NCBI GenBank assembly: GCA_947457025.1
Contig: CANGUI010000158.1
Coordinates: forward strand, 1-5,410
DNA: 5,410 nt
Reading direction: 5' to 3'
Origin: Flammeovirgaceae bacterium
GTDB taxonomy: Bacteria > Bacteroidota > Bacteroidia > Cytophagales > Cyclobacteriaceae
Part shown: positions 1-5,410 of the stretch, piece after piece
Layout: each line of letters begins with the position of its first letter
How positions within the stretch are numbered: position 1 is the stretch's first letter
Position numbers and translations under genes: made by a program
The notes under the pieces: generated by a model
What the model was told of the DNA's origin: nothing
What the model saw: only the letters and a program-made list of their open reading frames with translations
Database searches by the model: none

Positions 1-71
1 ACCAGTTGTTCCTGGGGCGACAGGCTGGTTTTCGCCAAGGCTTCAAAGCCTGATTTTTTCTTCTCGCTCAT
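1..71 (-). CDS. ald: Probable alanine dehydrogenase, N-terminal 23 codons only (cut by the window edge)
   Basis: A leftward reading frame opens with ATG at 71-69 and stays open to the window edge. It begins MSEKKKSGFEALAKTS and continues LSPQEQLV. This resembles, from memory, the N-terminal extension of Bacteroidota alanine dehydrogenases (an NAD-dependent enzyme converting alanine to pyruvate and ammonia), which are often encoded directly downstream of tsaE. No catalytic or NAD-binding residue is visible because only the first 23 residues fall inside the window. The ATG overlaps the tsaE stop codon in an ATGA arrangement, so the gene is very probably the third member of the porX-tsaE operon and translationally coupled to tsaE. 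That a gene starts here is fairly sure. Its identity rests on a short N-terminus plus gene order and is tentative. Confidence 0.6.
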   Translation of the reverse strand, partial: MSEKKKSGFEALAKTSLSPQEQL

Positions 72-490
72 GCGTGATAGGTAATCTGACGGATTTCCGG
101 TTCCTGTTTGCGAAGTTCGACAACAAAAGCCTGATCTGGAAGTAAGGACTCGATTTTCTCCGGCCATTCGACCAGGCAGTAATTTCCAGAGGAGAGGTAT
201 TCTTCCAGGCCGATATCCAAGGCTTCGCCCGCATGTTTGAGGCGATAGCAATCGACATGGTACACAACACCACCGGCGGCCCGTGGGTAGACATTGATGA
301 TGGAAAACGTGGGGCTTGATGTTGGGGATGTTACACCCAAGGCAGCACAGATGTGCTTGATCAGCGTAGTTTTACCGCTGCCGAGATCGCCCTTGAACAA
401 CCAAACCCGGTGCGGACCGGCGGCGGCCAGCAGCGTGTGCGCAAACGTCGGCAACTCGCGGAGGTGGACGGAAAAGACAGCCTCAGGCAT
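68..490 (-). CDS. tsaE: tRNA threonylcarbamoyladenosine biosynthesis ATPase TsaE
   Basis: This is a 140-residue protein, close to the usual family length of about 140-160. TsaE is the cytoplasmic P-loop ATPase that works with TsaB and TsaD to transfer the threonylcarbamoyl group onto A37 of ANN-decoding tRNAs (t6A). Visible signatures are the Walker A loop GDLGSGKTT at residues 34-42 (K40, T41), the conserved SPTFSIINVY segment at 59-68 that follows it, the HVDCYRL motif at 78-84 with D80 and Y82-R83, and LVEWPEK at 106-112 with E108. All family hallmarks are intact. The ATG at 490-488 overlaps the last 8 bases of porX (ATGCCTGA), and the stop overlaps the next gene as ATGA. It is therefore the middle gene of a tightly packed operon with no promoter space of its own. 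Why t6A synthesis sits with a secretion regulator is not evident from the sequence. Confidence 0.95.
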   Translation of the reverse strand: MPEAVFSVHLRELPTFAHTLLAAAGPHRVWLFKGDLGSGKTTLIKHICAALGVTSPTSSPTFSIINVYPRAAGGVVYHVDCYRLKHAGEALDIGLEEYLSSGNYCLVEWPEKIESLLPDQAFVVELRKQEPEIRQITYHA

Positions 491-2045
491 TAGGGTTCTT
501 TGAACTCATGAATACCAGGGGGATGATCATCTCTTCGAGGCTGACGCCACCGTGCTGAAAGGTATCCTTGTAGAAATTGACGTAGTAGTTGTAGTTGTTC
601 GGATAGGCAAAGAACTGGTCTTCCATAGCGAATACGTAGGCGGTGGAAACGTTAGGCTTGGGGAGAAAAAACCGTTCGGGCCGGGTTGCCACCATCACTT
701 TATCGCCATCAAAGCCGAGGTTTTTACCCTGCTTGAAGCGCAGATTGGTATTCACGCTTTTGTCACCGATGATTTTCACCGGGCGCTTTACCCGTATGGT
801 GCCGTGGTCTGTTGTAACCGCCAGCCGGTGTCCTTTTTCTGCAACTTTACGAATGATGTCGAACAGCGGTGAGTGTTCGAACCAAGATTTGGTAATGGAG
901 CGGTAGGCGGCTTCATCCGGTGCCAGCTCCCGGATCATGGCCATGTCGGTACGGGCGTGCGACAGCATGTCTACGAAATTATAGACGATCACATTCAGAT
1001 CGTTTTTATAGAGATTGGCTAAAGTATCGGCCAAGCCGCGGCCATCTTCCAGTTTTTTGATCTTAATGTAATGGTGGCGAATGGAGAGGTTGTTTCTGCG
1101 AATTTGTTTTTCGAGTAACTCAGCCTCAAAATTGTTCTTGCCTTCGTCCTGGTCTTCGCCCACCCACCAGTCCGGGAATGAACGCTGAATGTCGGACGGG
1201 AGCAGGCCGCTGAAAATGGCATTGCGGGCATAGGCCGTGGTGGTGGGCAGGATAGAGTAATACGTTTCTTCGCGATCGATGGTAAAGTAATCGTCAAAAA
1301 TGGGTTCGAGTACTTTCCACTGATCAAAGCGGAGGTTATCGATCAGGAGTAAAAACAATGACTTCCCGGATTGGATTTCCGGGAAGATTTTTTTCTTCAT
1401 CACCTGATGGCTGAGCAGGGGTTTATCGGCATTCGGGTTATTGAGCCAGTCTTCGTAGCGCTTACGCACGAAACGACAAAAATTCAGGTTGGCTTCTACC
1501 TGTTGGGTCTCCAGCACTTCAGCCATTTCGCTGTCGGCCCGGTCGAGCTGCAGATCCCAATGGACCAGCTTTTTGTACAGGTCAGCCCATTCCTCGTGGT
1601 TCATCTCATCGAGGAAAGCCATGCTGATTTTGCGAAATTCCTGCTGATAGCTTTGGTTGGTTTTTTCAGTCACCAGCCGTCGGTTATCCAGGATTTTTTT
1701 CACGGCAAGCAGGATCTGACTCGGGTTAATGGGTTTAATGAGGTAGTCGTCAATTTTAGCTCCGATCGCCTCTTCCATGATGTGCTCTTCCTCGTTTTTG
1801 GTGATCATGACAACCGGAAGGTTGGGCTTGCTGTTTTTGATCAGATTTAAGGCTTCGAGACCTGACATGCCGGGCATGTGTTCATCAAGAAAAACAACAT
1901 CAAAGTGGCGCGCTTCGCTCAACTCCACCGCCTCGGCCGCGTTGTTTACGGGTACAATATCGTACCCCCGTTGTTGCAGGAAGAGGATGTGCGGCTTCAA
2001 CAGATCAATCTCATCATCGGCCCATAAAATGGTATATCTTTGCAT
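483..2045 (-). CDS. porX: PorX, response regulator with PglZ/alkaline-phosphatase-type effector domain (type IX secretion control)
   Basis: This 520-residue protein matches the roughly 515-520 of known PorX proteins. Residues 1-122 form a receiver domain with acidic pocket D10-D11, phosphoacceptor D54 (in FLDEHMPG), T82 and K104-P105. A helical linker follows at about 125-220. Residues 228-515 form a PglZ domain of the alkaline phosphatase superfamily. Its probable metal ligands are D236 (LLLIDNLRFDQW), the threonine nucleophile in the T268-T270 cluster (likely T270, in LPTTTAYARNA), D359 and H363 (NFVDMLSHAR), D413-H414 (TTDHG) and H498 (FQHGGVSLEEM). In Porphyromonas and Flavobacterium, PorX pairs with histidine kinase PorY, acts through an ECF sigma factor on type IX secretion genes, and has been reported to hydrolyse oligonucleotides through a zinc-dependent PglZ site. 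Every catalytic position seems present, so this copy should be active. It is the first gene of the leftward operon. No PorY gene is visible. The start at 2045-2043 opens the conserved MQRYTILWADDE and has no Shine-Dalgarno sequence. Confidence 0.95.
   Translation of the reverse strand: MQRYTILWADDEIDLLKPHILFLQQRGYDIVPVNNAAEAVELSEARHFDVVFLDEHMPGMSGLEALNLIKNSKPNLPVVMITKNEEEHIMEEAIGAKIDDYLIKPINPSQILLAVKKILDNRRLVTEKTNQSYQQEFRKISMAFLDEMNHEEWADLYKKLVHWDLQLDRADSEMAEVLETQQVEANLNFCRFVRKRYEDWLNNPNADKPLLSHQVMKKKIFPEIQSGKSLFLLLIDNLRFDQWKVLEPIFDDYFTIDREETYYSILPTTTAYARNAIFSGLLPSDIQRSFPDWWVGEDQDEGKNNFEAELLEKQIRRNNLSIRHHYIKIKKLEDGRGLADTLANLYKNDLNVIVYNFVDMLSHARTDMAMIRELAPDEAAYRSITKSWFEHSPLFDIIRKVAEKGHRLAVTTDHGTIRVKRPVKIIGDKSVNTNLRFKQGKNLGFDGDKVMVATRPERFFLPKPNVSTAYVFAMEDQFFAYPNNYNYYVNFYKDTFQHGGVSLEEMIIPLVFMSSKNPNA
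2035..2042 (+). promoter_or_regulatory. Candidate -7 promoter element (TATCTTTG) for the HD phosphohydrolase gene
   Basis: TATCTTTG is a perfect match to the Bacteroidota sigma-ABfr -7 consensus TAnnTTTG, and lies 47 bases upstream of the GTG start. Transcription would begin at about 2047-2049 and give a leader of roughly 40 bases. No TTG (-33 element) lies 17-23 bases upstream, which weakens the call. The box also overlaps the first codons of porX on the other strand (Met-Gln-Arg-Tyr), so protein conservation could explain part of the match. Confidence 0.35.
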
Positions 2046-2089
2046 GGCTAAAATATGTCACAAGTTACGAGTATTCTCCGGGCCACCAC
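2046..2089. promoter_or_regulatory. Divergent intergenic region between porX and the HD phosphohydrolase gene
   Basis: This 44-base gap lies between two divergently read start codons, porX leftward and the HD gene rightward. It must carry or flank control signals for both. No Shine-Dalgarno-like purine run precedes either start. For porX, the best -7-like string on the minus strand is TAACTTGT (2067-2060), which matches the Bacteroidota TAnnTTTG consensus imperfectly and has no TTG at the right distance. The porX promoter may therefore lie inside the HD coding region or depend on an activator. The rightward -7 candidate lies just outside the gap, in the start of porX. Confidence 0.5.
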
Positions 2090-2093
2090 GTGA
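2055..2093 (+). other. Possible 12-codon upstream ORF overlapping the HD gene start (GTGA)
   Basis: ATG at 2055 opens a short frame encoding MSQVTSILRATT, which ends in TGA at 2091-2093. The stop overlaps the GTG start of the HD gene (2090-2092) as GTGA, the usual geometry for termination-reinitiation. If transcription starts near 2047-2049, the ATG would sit only a few bases from the mRNA 5' end. No ribosome binding site is visible. This may be coincidental; the sequence alone does not show that it is translated. Confidence 0.25.
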
Positions 2094-3325
2094 ATAAGAG
2101 GAAAATCATCAACGATCCTGTATACGGATTCATCACGATTGACCATCCGCTGATTTTCGATGTTATCCAACATCCTTTCTTTCAACGTTTACGCCACATT
2201 CGCCAGCTGGGCCTGACCGACATGGTTTACCCGGGCGCTTTGCATACGCGCTTTCACCATGCCCTTGGGGCCATGCATCTGATGACAAACGCCCTGACAA
2301 TTCTGGCCGGAAAAGGGATCGATATTACCCCAGAAGAACGGGAGGCAACTCTCGTGGCGATCCTGTTACACGACATCGGTCACGGGCCTTTTTCCCATAC
2401 GCTCGAGGAGACGTTGCTGCCCGACGTACACCACGAAAGTCTGTCGTACCTGATGATGCGCCGCCTGAACGAAGATTTTGGGGGAGCACTCACGCTGGCG
2501 CTGAAGATTTTTCGCAATAGTTACGAACGGCGTTTTTTTCATGATCTTGTGAGCAGCCAGCTTGACATGGATCGGCTGGATTATCTGCGGCGGGATTGCT
2601 TCTTTACGGGAGTGATGGAAGGAGCTGTTGGTGTGGATCGGTTGATCAACATGCTTCACGTCTGCGATGACGAGATCGTGGTTGAGGAAAAAGGGATTTA
2701 CAGTGTTGAAAATTTTTTGCAAGCCCGCCGGCTGATGTACTGGCAGGTGTACCTGCACAAAACGGCTGTGAGTGCCGAACGAATGCTGGTCAACATCATC
2801 AAGCGGGCGCAGAGCCTCAGCCGGGCCGGCGAGGTATTGCCTGCCAGCGACAGCCTGAGCTATTTTCTGCGCCATGCAGTGGCCCTGCCAGAATTTCAAG
2901 AAGACCAAACTACGTTGAACCATTTCGGCCGGCTAGACGACCACGACATCTGGGGTGCCGTAAAATGGTGGCGTAGTCATCCGGATGAAATTTTGAGTCG
3001 CTTATGCGGCCAGTTGCTGGAACGCCGGCTGTTTCAAATCCAACTTTCTACGCGCCCAATCAGCAAAACTTTTCTGGAAGACATCCGGCAAGCCATCACA
3101 CGTGATGTACAAGTATTGAAAGCCGATGCCTTTTACTTTCTTTCACACGGCGTGCTGACCAACGAAGCTTACGTTACAGAAAAAAAGCCCATCCGGATTC
3201 TGTTAAAATCCGGCGAAGTGAAAGAAGTATCAGCCGCCAGTGAATTGGCCAATATTCAGGCACTGAGCAAAATCGTACGCAAAAACTTCGTATGCTGGCC
3301 TAAACATGTATCTTTGACTGATTAG
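2090..3325 (+). CDS. HD superfamily phosphohydrolase (COG1078, dGTPase/SAMHD1-like fold)
   Basis: This is a 411-residue, probably cytoplasmic protein with no signal peptide or membrane segment. Its N-terminus (IINDPVYGFI, residues 6-15) and RLRHIRQLG (33-41) are typical of COG1078. The HD metal site is intact: H57 in RFHHALG, H94-D95 in LLHDIGHGPFSH (92-103, with H98 and H103), HHES at 114-117, and SQLDMDRLDYLRRD at 156-169 with D161 as the likely last ligand. Relatives include dNTP triphosphohydrolases and YwfO-type enzymes, so hydrolysis of a nucleotide phosphate is likely, but the substrate cannot be read from the sequence. The C-terminal part (about 220-411) is less conserved and unassigned. 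The start is GTG: no ATG, GTG or TTG lies in frame between it and 2039, and the conserved N-terminus begins right after it. The gene sits 23 bases upstream of lpxD, an arrangement familiar in Bacteroidota, which hints at a link to envelope synthesis, though none is proven. Confidence 0.92.
   Translation: MNKRKIINDPVYGFITIDHPLIFDVIQHPFFQRLRHIRQLGLTDMVYPGALHTRFHHALGAMHLMTNALTILAGKGIDITPEEREATLVAILLHDIGHGPFSHTLEETLLPDVHHESLSYLMMRRLNEDFGGALTLALKIFRNSYERRFFHDLVSSQLDMDRLDYLRRDCFFTGVMEGAVGVDRLINMLHVCDDEIVVEEKGIYSVENFLQARRLMYWQVYLHKTAVSAERMLVNIIKRAQSLSRAGEVLPASDSLSYFLRHAVALPEFQEDQTTLNHFGRLDDHDIWGAVKWWRSHPDEILSRLCGQLLERRLFQIQLSTRPISKTFLEDIRQAITRDVQVLKADAFYFLSHGVLTNEAYVTEKKPIRILLKSGEVKEVSAASELANIQALSKIVRKNFVCWPKHVSLTD
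3309..3316 (+). promoter_or_regulatory. Candidate -7 promoter element (TATCTTTG) for lpxD
   Basis: This is the same octamer as in front of the HD gene and a perfect TAnnTTTG match, located in the last codons of the HD gene and 32 bases upstream of the lpxD ATG. A start point at about 3321-3323 would give a leader of about 26-28 bases. The -33 region offers only TTC (3287-3289), so the promoter would be half-consensus. lpxD can also be reached by read-through from the HD gene. Confidence 0.35.
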
Positions 3326-3326
3326 C

Positions 3327-3339
3327 CGACCAAAGGTCG
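3327..3339 (+). repeat. Short perfect inverted repeat (5-bp stem, AAA loop) between the HD gene and lpxD
   Basis: CGACC-AAA-GGTCG fills much of the 23-base gap between the HD stop codon and the lpxD start. As RNA it forms a GC-rich 5-bp hairpin. No T-run follows it, so it is not an intrinsic terminator. The stem ends just before a weak AGGA (3341-3344) placed 4 bases ahead of the lpxD ATG. If the promoter box at 3309-3316 is real, the hairpin lies near the 5' end of that transcript. Confidence 0.4.
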
Positions 3340-3348
3340 TAGGACGAT

Positions 3349-4422
3349 ATGCAGTTTACGATACAACAGATTGCTGCTCTTTTACACGGCGAGGTGCGGG
3401 GAAATGGCTCCGAACCAATTACTATGCTGGCCAAAATCCAGGACGCCCGCAAAGGTCAGATTTCGTTTCTCTCCAACCCCAAGTATGAGCCCTTCATCTA
3501 CACAACGCAGGCTAGCGCGGTGATCGTAAAAAACGATTTTGTACCGCGCCGCGACATCACCACCAGCCTGATTCTGGTAGACGACCCATACCTGAGTTTC
3601 ACGGTGCTGTTGGAAGAATACCATAAACTCATCAATTACCAGAAAAATGGGGTAGAACAACCCAGCTATCTGGGAGAAGGCTGTACCATTGGCGAACACA
3701 TTTACCGGGGCGCTTTTTCGTATATAGGCAACAAGGTAACGATCGGCACCAATGTCAAGATCTATCCGCATGCCTACATTGGAGATGGCGTGACGATCGG
3801 AGAAAATACGATCATTCACGCCAACGTAAAAATATATGCAGGTACTCAGATCGGCAAGAACTGTGAACTCCATTCGGGTTCGGTAATTGGCAGTGCCGGG
3901 TTTGGATTTGCGCCCCAGCCCGACGGTACTTATAAAACCATCCCCCAGCTTGGCACAGTAATCATTAAGGATAACGTAAGCATTGGCGCTAATTCCGTTT
4001 TAGATTGCGCCACCTTGTTTGGTGATGCGACCGTTATACACGAAGGCGCAAAGCTTGACAACCTGATCCAGATTGCCCACAACGTGGAAGTTGGCAGGAA
4101 CACGGTTATTGCGGCCCAATCTGGAATATCTGGATCCTCCAAAATCGGTGATAATTGCGTGCTGGCCGGGCAAGTAGGCATTGCGGGTCATCTCACGATC
4201 GCCAATGATACCAAAATTGGCGCCCAGGCGGGTATCTCCAAATCCATTTCGGAAGCGGGCCAGCGCCTGATTGGCTACCCAGCGATAGATGTGAAAGCCT
4301 ATTTCCGCTCATACGCTGTTTTTAAGCGTCTCCCTGACGTGATCGATCGATTGCGAGACCTGGAGAAACAGGTGGGTATTGAGCCAGATGGACCGGTAAA
4401 CATCACCACCCCGGGGGAGTAA
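3349..4422 (+). CDS. lpxD: LpxD, UDP-3-O-(3-hydroxyacyl)glucosamine N-acyltransferase
   Basis: This 357-residue protein is slightly longer than the roughly 340 of E. coli LpxD, with a short C-terminal tail. It catalyses the third step of lipid A synthesis, moving a 3-hydroxyacyl chain from acyl carrier protein to the 2-amino group of UDP-3-O-acyl-glucosamine. The N-terminal uridine-binding domain (about 1-100) carries FLSNPKY at 40-46 (F40, N43, Y46). From about 108 to 295 there are left-handed beta-helix hexapeptide repeats (many IG-x-N and IG-x-G units). Within them lie SAGFGF (182-187), the catalytic histidine H244 in QIAHNVEVG, and H281 in GIAGHLTI, the counterpart of E. coli H276. GYPA near 316 and a C-terminal helix (about 320-345) complete the fold and probably support trimer formation. 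A weak AGGA at 3341-3344 precedes the ATG. It lies between the HD gene and lpxC, reading the same way, and supplies the step after LpxC. Confidence 0.97.
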   Translation: MQFTIQQIAALLHGEVRGNGSEPITMLAKIQDARKGQISFLSNPKYEPFIYTTQASAVIVKNDFVPRRDITTSLILVDDPYLSFTVLLEEYHKLINYQKNGVEQPSYLGEGCTIGEHIYRGAFSYIGNKVTIGTNVKIYPHAYIGDGVTIGENTIIHANVKIYAGTQIGKNCELHSGSVIGSAGFGFAPQPDGTYKTIPQLGTVIIKDNVSIGANSVLDCATLFGDATVIHEGAKLDNLIQIAHNVEVGRNTVIAAQSGISGSSKIGDNCVLAGQVGIAGHLTIANDTKIGAQAGISKSISEAGQRLIGYPAIDVKAYFRSYAVFKRLPDVIDRLRDLEKQVGIEPDGPVNITTPGE

Positions 4423-4423
4423 A

Positions 4424-4454
4424 TTGGTTTATGTGGCGCCAGCCATTAAATTTG
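4424..4454 (+). promoter_or_regulatory. Candidate Bacteroidota promoter for lpxC
   Basis: TTG at 4424-4426 and TAAATTTG at 4447-4454 are separated by 20 bases. Both boxes and the spacing fit the Bacteroidota primary sigma consensus (TTG, about 19-21 bases, TAnnTTTG). The start point would fall at about 4459-4461, leaving only 12-14 bases before the lpxC ATG. The spacer contains the 8-base palindrome TGGCGCCA (4434-4441), which could be chance or a small operator half. This is the best promoter candidate in the window and would let lpxC be expressed independently of lpxD. Confidence 0.55.
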
Positions 4455-4469
4455 TTGACTTTTTCCTGA
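4431..4469 (+). other. Possible 12-codon upstream ORF in the lpxD-lpxC gap
   Basis: ATG at 4431 opens a frame encoding MWRQPLNLLTFS, which ends in TGA at 4467-4469, three bases before the lpxC ATG. It is in frame with lpxC, so the stop codon rules out an earlier lpxC start. It would be present only on transcripts reading through from lpxD, because the predicted lpxC promoter starts downstream of its ATG. No ribosome binding site is visible and it may be chance. Confidence 0.2.
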
Positions 4470-4472
4470 TCC

Positions 4473-5410
4473 ATGCTTAGCTACAAACAGCAAACCATCC
4501 AGAAATCGGTCACGATCTCGGGTGTCGGGCTTCACACGGGTGTTCAAACAAACATGACCTTTCTTCCGGCGAAGGCCAATCACGGCATCAAATTCCAACG
4601 TGTGGACCTGCCAGGTTCACCGATCATTGATGCCGACTGCGATAATGTGGTTGATGTTTCCCGAGGTACAACTATCGAACAGAGTGGCGCACGGGTAAGT
4701 ACCATTGAACACACCCTGGCTGCACTGGTAGGTCTGGAAGTTGATAACGCCCTCATTCAGCTTGATGGCCCCGAGGCGCCCATCATGGATGGCAGTTCCA
4801 TTCAGTTTGTGAATGTGTTGAAAGAAGCCGGTACAGAAGAACAGAATGCTTTACGCGATTTTTTTGAAGTTCAGGACAGTATATTCTACCGGGATGCTTC
4901 GCGCAACATCGAAATCGCTGCTTTGCCTCTGGACGATTACCGGATCACCGTCATGATCGACTACAACTCGCCCGTTCTGGGCAGCCAGCATGCATCAATC
5001 ACCAATATCCGCCAGTTCGAAAAAGAGATTGCCTCGTGTCGGACATTTTGCTTTCTTCACGAGCTTGAAATGTTGTATAAAAACAACCTGATCCGCGGGG
5101 GCGATTTAAATAATGCCATTGTGATTGTTGACCGCGTAGTAGAGCCCTACGAACTGGAACATATTGCCAAAATGCTAAATAAGCCCACGGTAGAAGTAAA
5201 AAAAGAGGGCATTCTCAATAACATCGAACTACGCTACAATAATGAGCCCGCTCGGCACAAGTTATTGGACATTATTGGCGACCTAAGCCTGGCCGGCCGC
5301 CCCCTGAAAGCCCAGATTATGGCCGCACGGCCCGGACATGCAGCCAATGTGGCGTTTGCCAAAAAACTGAAGCGTGCCATGCAGGAAGCGGACAAGAAGG
5401 GCATTCCACG
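4473..5410 (+). CDS. lpxC: LpxC, UDP-3-O-acyl-N-acetylglucosamine deacetylase, probably the N-terminal half of an LpxC-FabZ fusion (right end cut)
   Basis: The frame runs from ATG at 4473 to the window edge without a stop, giving 312 residues. LpxC is the zinc deacetylase of the committed second step of lipid A synthesis and produces the LpxD substrate. Visible residues are GVGLHTG (17-23), the zinc ligand H80 with probable general base E79 in STIEHTLAAL, MDGSS (about 108-112), RTFCF at 190-194 (T191, F192), the zinc ligands H262 and D266 in ARHKLLDIIGD, and H289 in ARPGHAAN, matching E. coli H79, E78, T191, H238, D242 and H265. The catalytic set is complete. Between T191 and H262 there are about 24 more residues than in E. 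coli, inside domain II, as seen in Bacteroidota forms. The visible end (ADKKGIP) resembles the linker to FabZ in Bacteroidota fusions, so the full gene is probably bifunctional. FabZ itself lies outside the window. No Shine-Dalgarno sequence precedes the start. Confidence 0.96.
   Translation, partial: MLSYKQQTIQKSVTISGVGLHTGVQTNMTFLPAKANHGIKFQRVDLPGSPIIDADCDNVVDVSRGTTIEQSGARVSTIEHTLAALVGLEVDNALIQLDGPEAPIMDGSSIQFVNVLKEAGTEEQNALRDFFEVQDSIFYRDASRNIEIAALPLDDYRITVMIDYNSPVLGSQHASITNIRQFEKEIASCRTFCFLHELEMLYKNNLIRGGDLNNAIVIVDRVVEPYELEHIAKMLNKPTVEVKKEGILNNIELRYNNEPARHKLLDIIGDLSLAGRPLKAQIMAARPGHAANVAFAKKLKRAMQEADKKGIP

Noticed and set aside
1648..1655. TAGCTTTG, a perfect -7-type match on the + strand
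   Set aside because: It lies deep inside porX, antisense, with no gene starting downstream, and is treated as the background chance match.
1371..1850. A 159-codon open frame on the + strand inside porX
   Set aside because: It lies wholly antisense to a clearly conserved PorX coding region, has no recognisable motif, and is explained as a shadow frame.
483..2045. PglZ domain as a sign of a BREX-type phage defence system
   Set aside because: The receiver-PglZ architecture, length and motifs are those of PorX, and no BREX partner genes are present.
2060..2067. TAACTTGT on the - strand as a porX promoter
   Set aside because: It fails the last two bases of TAnnTTTG and has no TTG element at the expected distance.
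2366..2923. A 185-codon open frame on the - strand inside the HD gene
   Set aside because: It is antisense to a conserved enzyme gene, has no family features, and starts inside coding sequence without any start signal.
2090..3325. HD phosphohydrolase as an antiviral dNTPase or CRISPR-linked HD nuclease
   Set aside because: The context is core housekeeping with no defence genes or repeats, and the protein fits the widespread COG1078 family.
3382..3873. A 163-codon open frame on the - strand inside lpxD
   Set aside because: It mirrors the lpxD hexapeptide-repeat coding region, and no independent evidence of coding was seen.
3670..4240. Periodic repeats within lpxD
   Set aside because: The periodicity is at the protein level (hexapeptide beta-helix turns), and the DNA is not a tandem repeat.

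Overview
The window looks like ordinary core chromosome of a Bacteroidota bacterium, most likely Cytophagales. A Spirosoma-like relative is a guess from protein style and roughly balanced GC. Three things point there: a receiver-PglZ protein of the PorX type, which is a Bacteroidota hallmark; an HD phosphohydrolase next to lpxD and a long-form lpxC; and promoter-like TAnnTTTG boxes combined with almost no Shine-Dalgarno sequences. No mobile element, CRISPR array, tRNA or rRNA was seen.

Layout. Positions 1-2045 hold a leftward operon, porX > tsaE > ald-like. Its members overlap by 8 and 4 bases, so they are probably translationally coupled. PorX is the response regulator of type IX secretion, TsaE is the ATPase of tRNA t6A synthesis, and the last gene, of which only 23 codons are visible, resembles the N-terminus of Bacteroidota alanine dehydrogenase. 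A 44-base divergent gap (2046-2089) separates this operon from a rightward set: an HD-domain phosphohydrolase (GTG start), lpxD, and lpxC, which runs off the right edge. LpxC and LpxD catalyse the second and third steps of lipid A synthesis. In this phylum LpxC is commonly fused to FabZ, and the window ends about where the linker to FabZ would begin.

Regulation. Each of the three rightward genes has a perfect TAnnTTTG element, the Bacteroidota -7 consensus, a short way upstream of its start codon. The lpxC copy also has a TTG 20 bases further upstream, which completes a good promoter. Only one other perfect match was found by eye on the + strand and none on the - strand. The HD and lpxC leaders each contain a 12-codon upstream ORF, and the HD one ends in a GTGA stop/start overlap. 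A small perfect hairpin lies near the predicted 5' end of an lpxD transcript.

There is no convincing undescribed multi-gene system here. The most useful leads are the promoter and leader architecture, the unassigned HD phosphohydrolase between PorX and the lipid A genes, and the conserved but unexplained pairing of PorX with TsaE.
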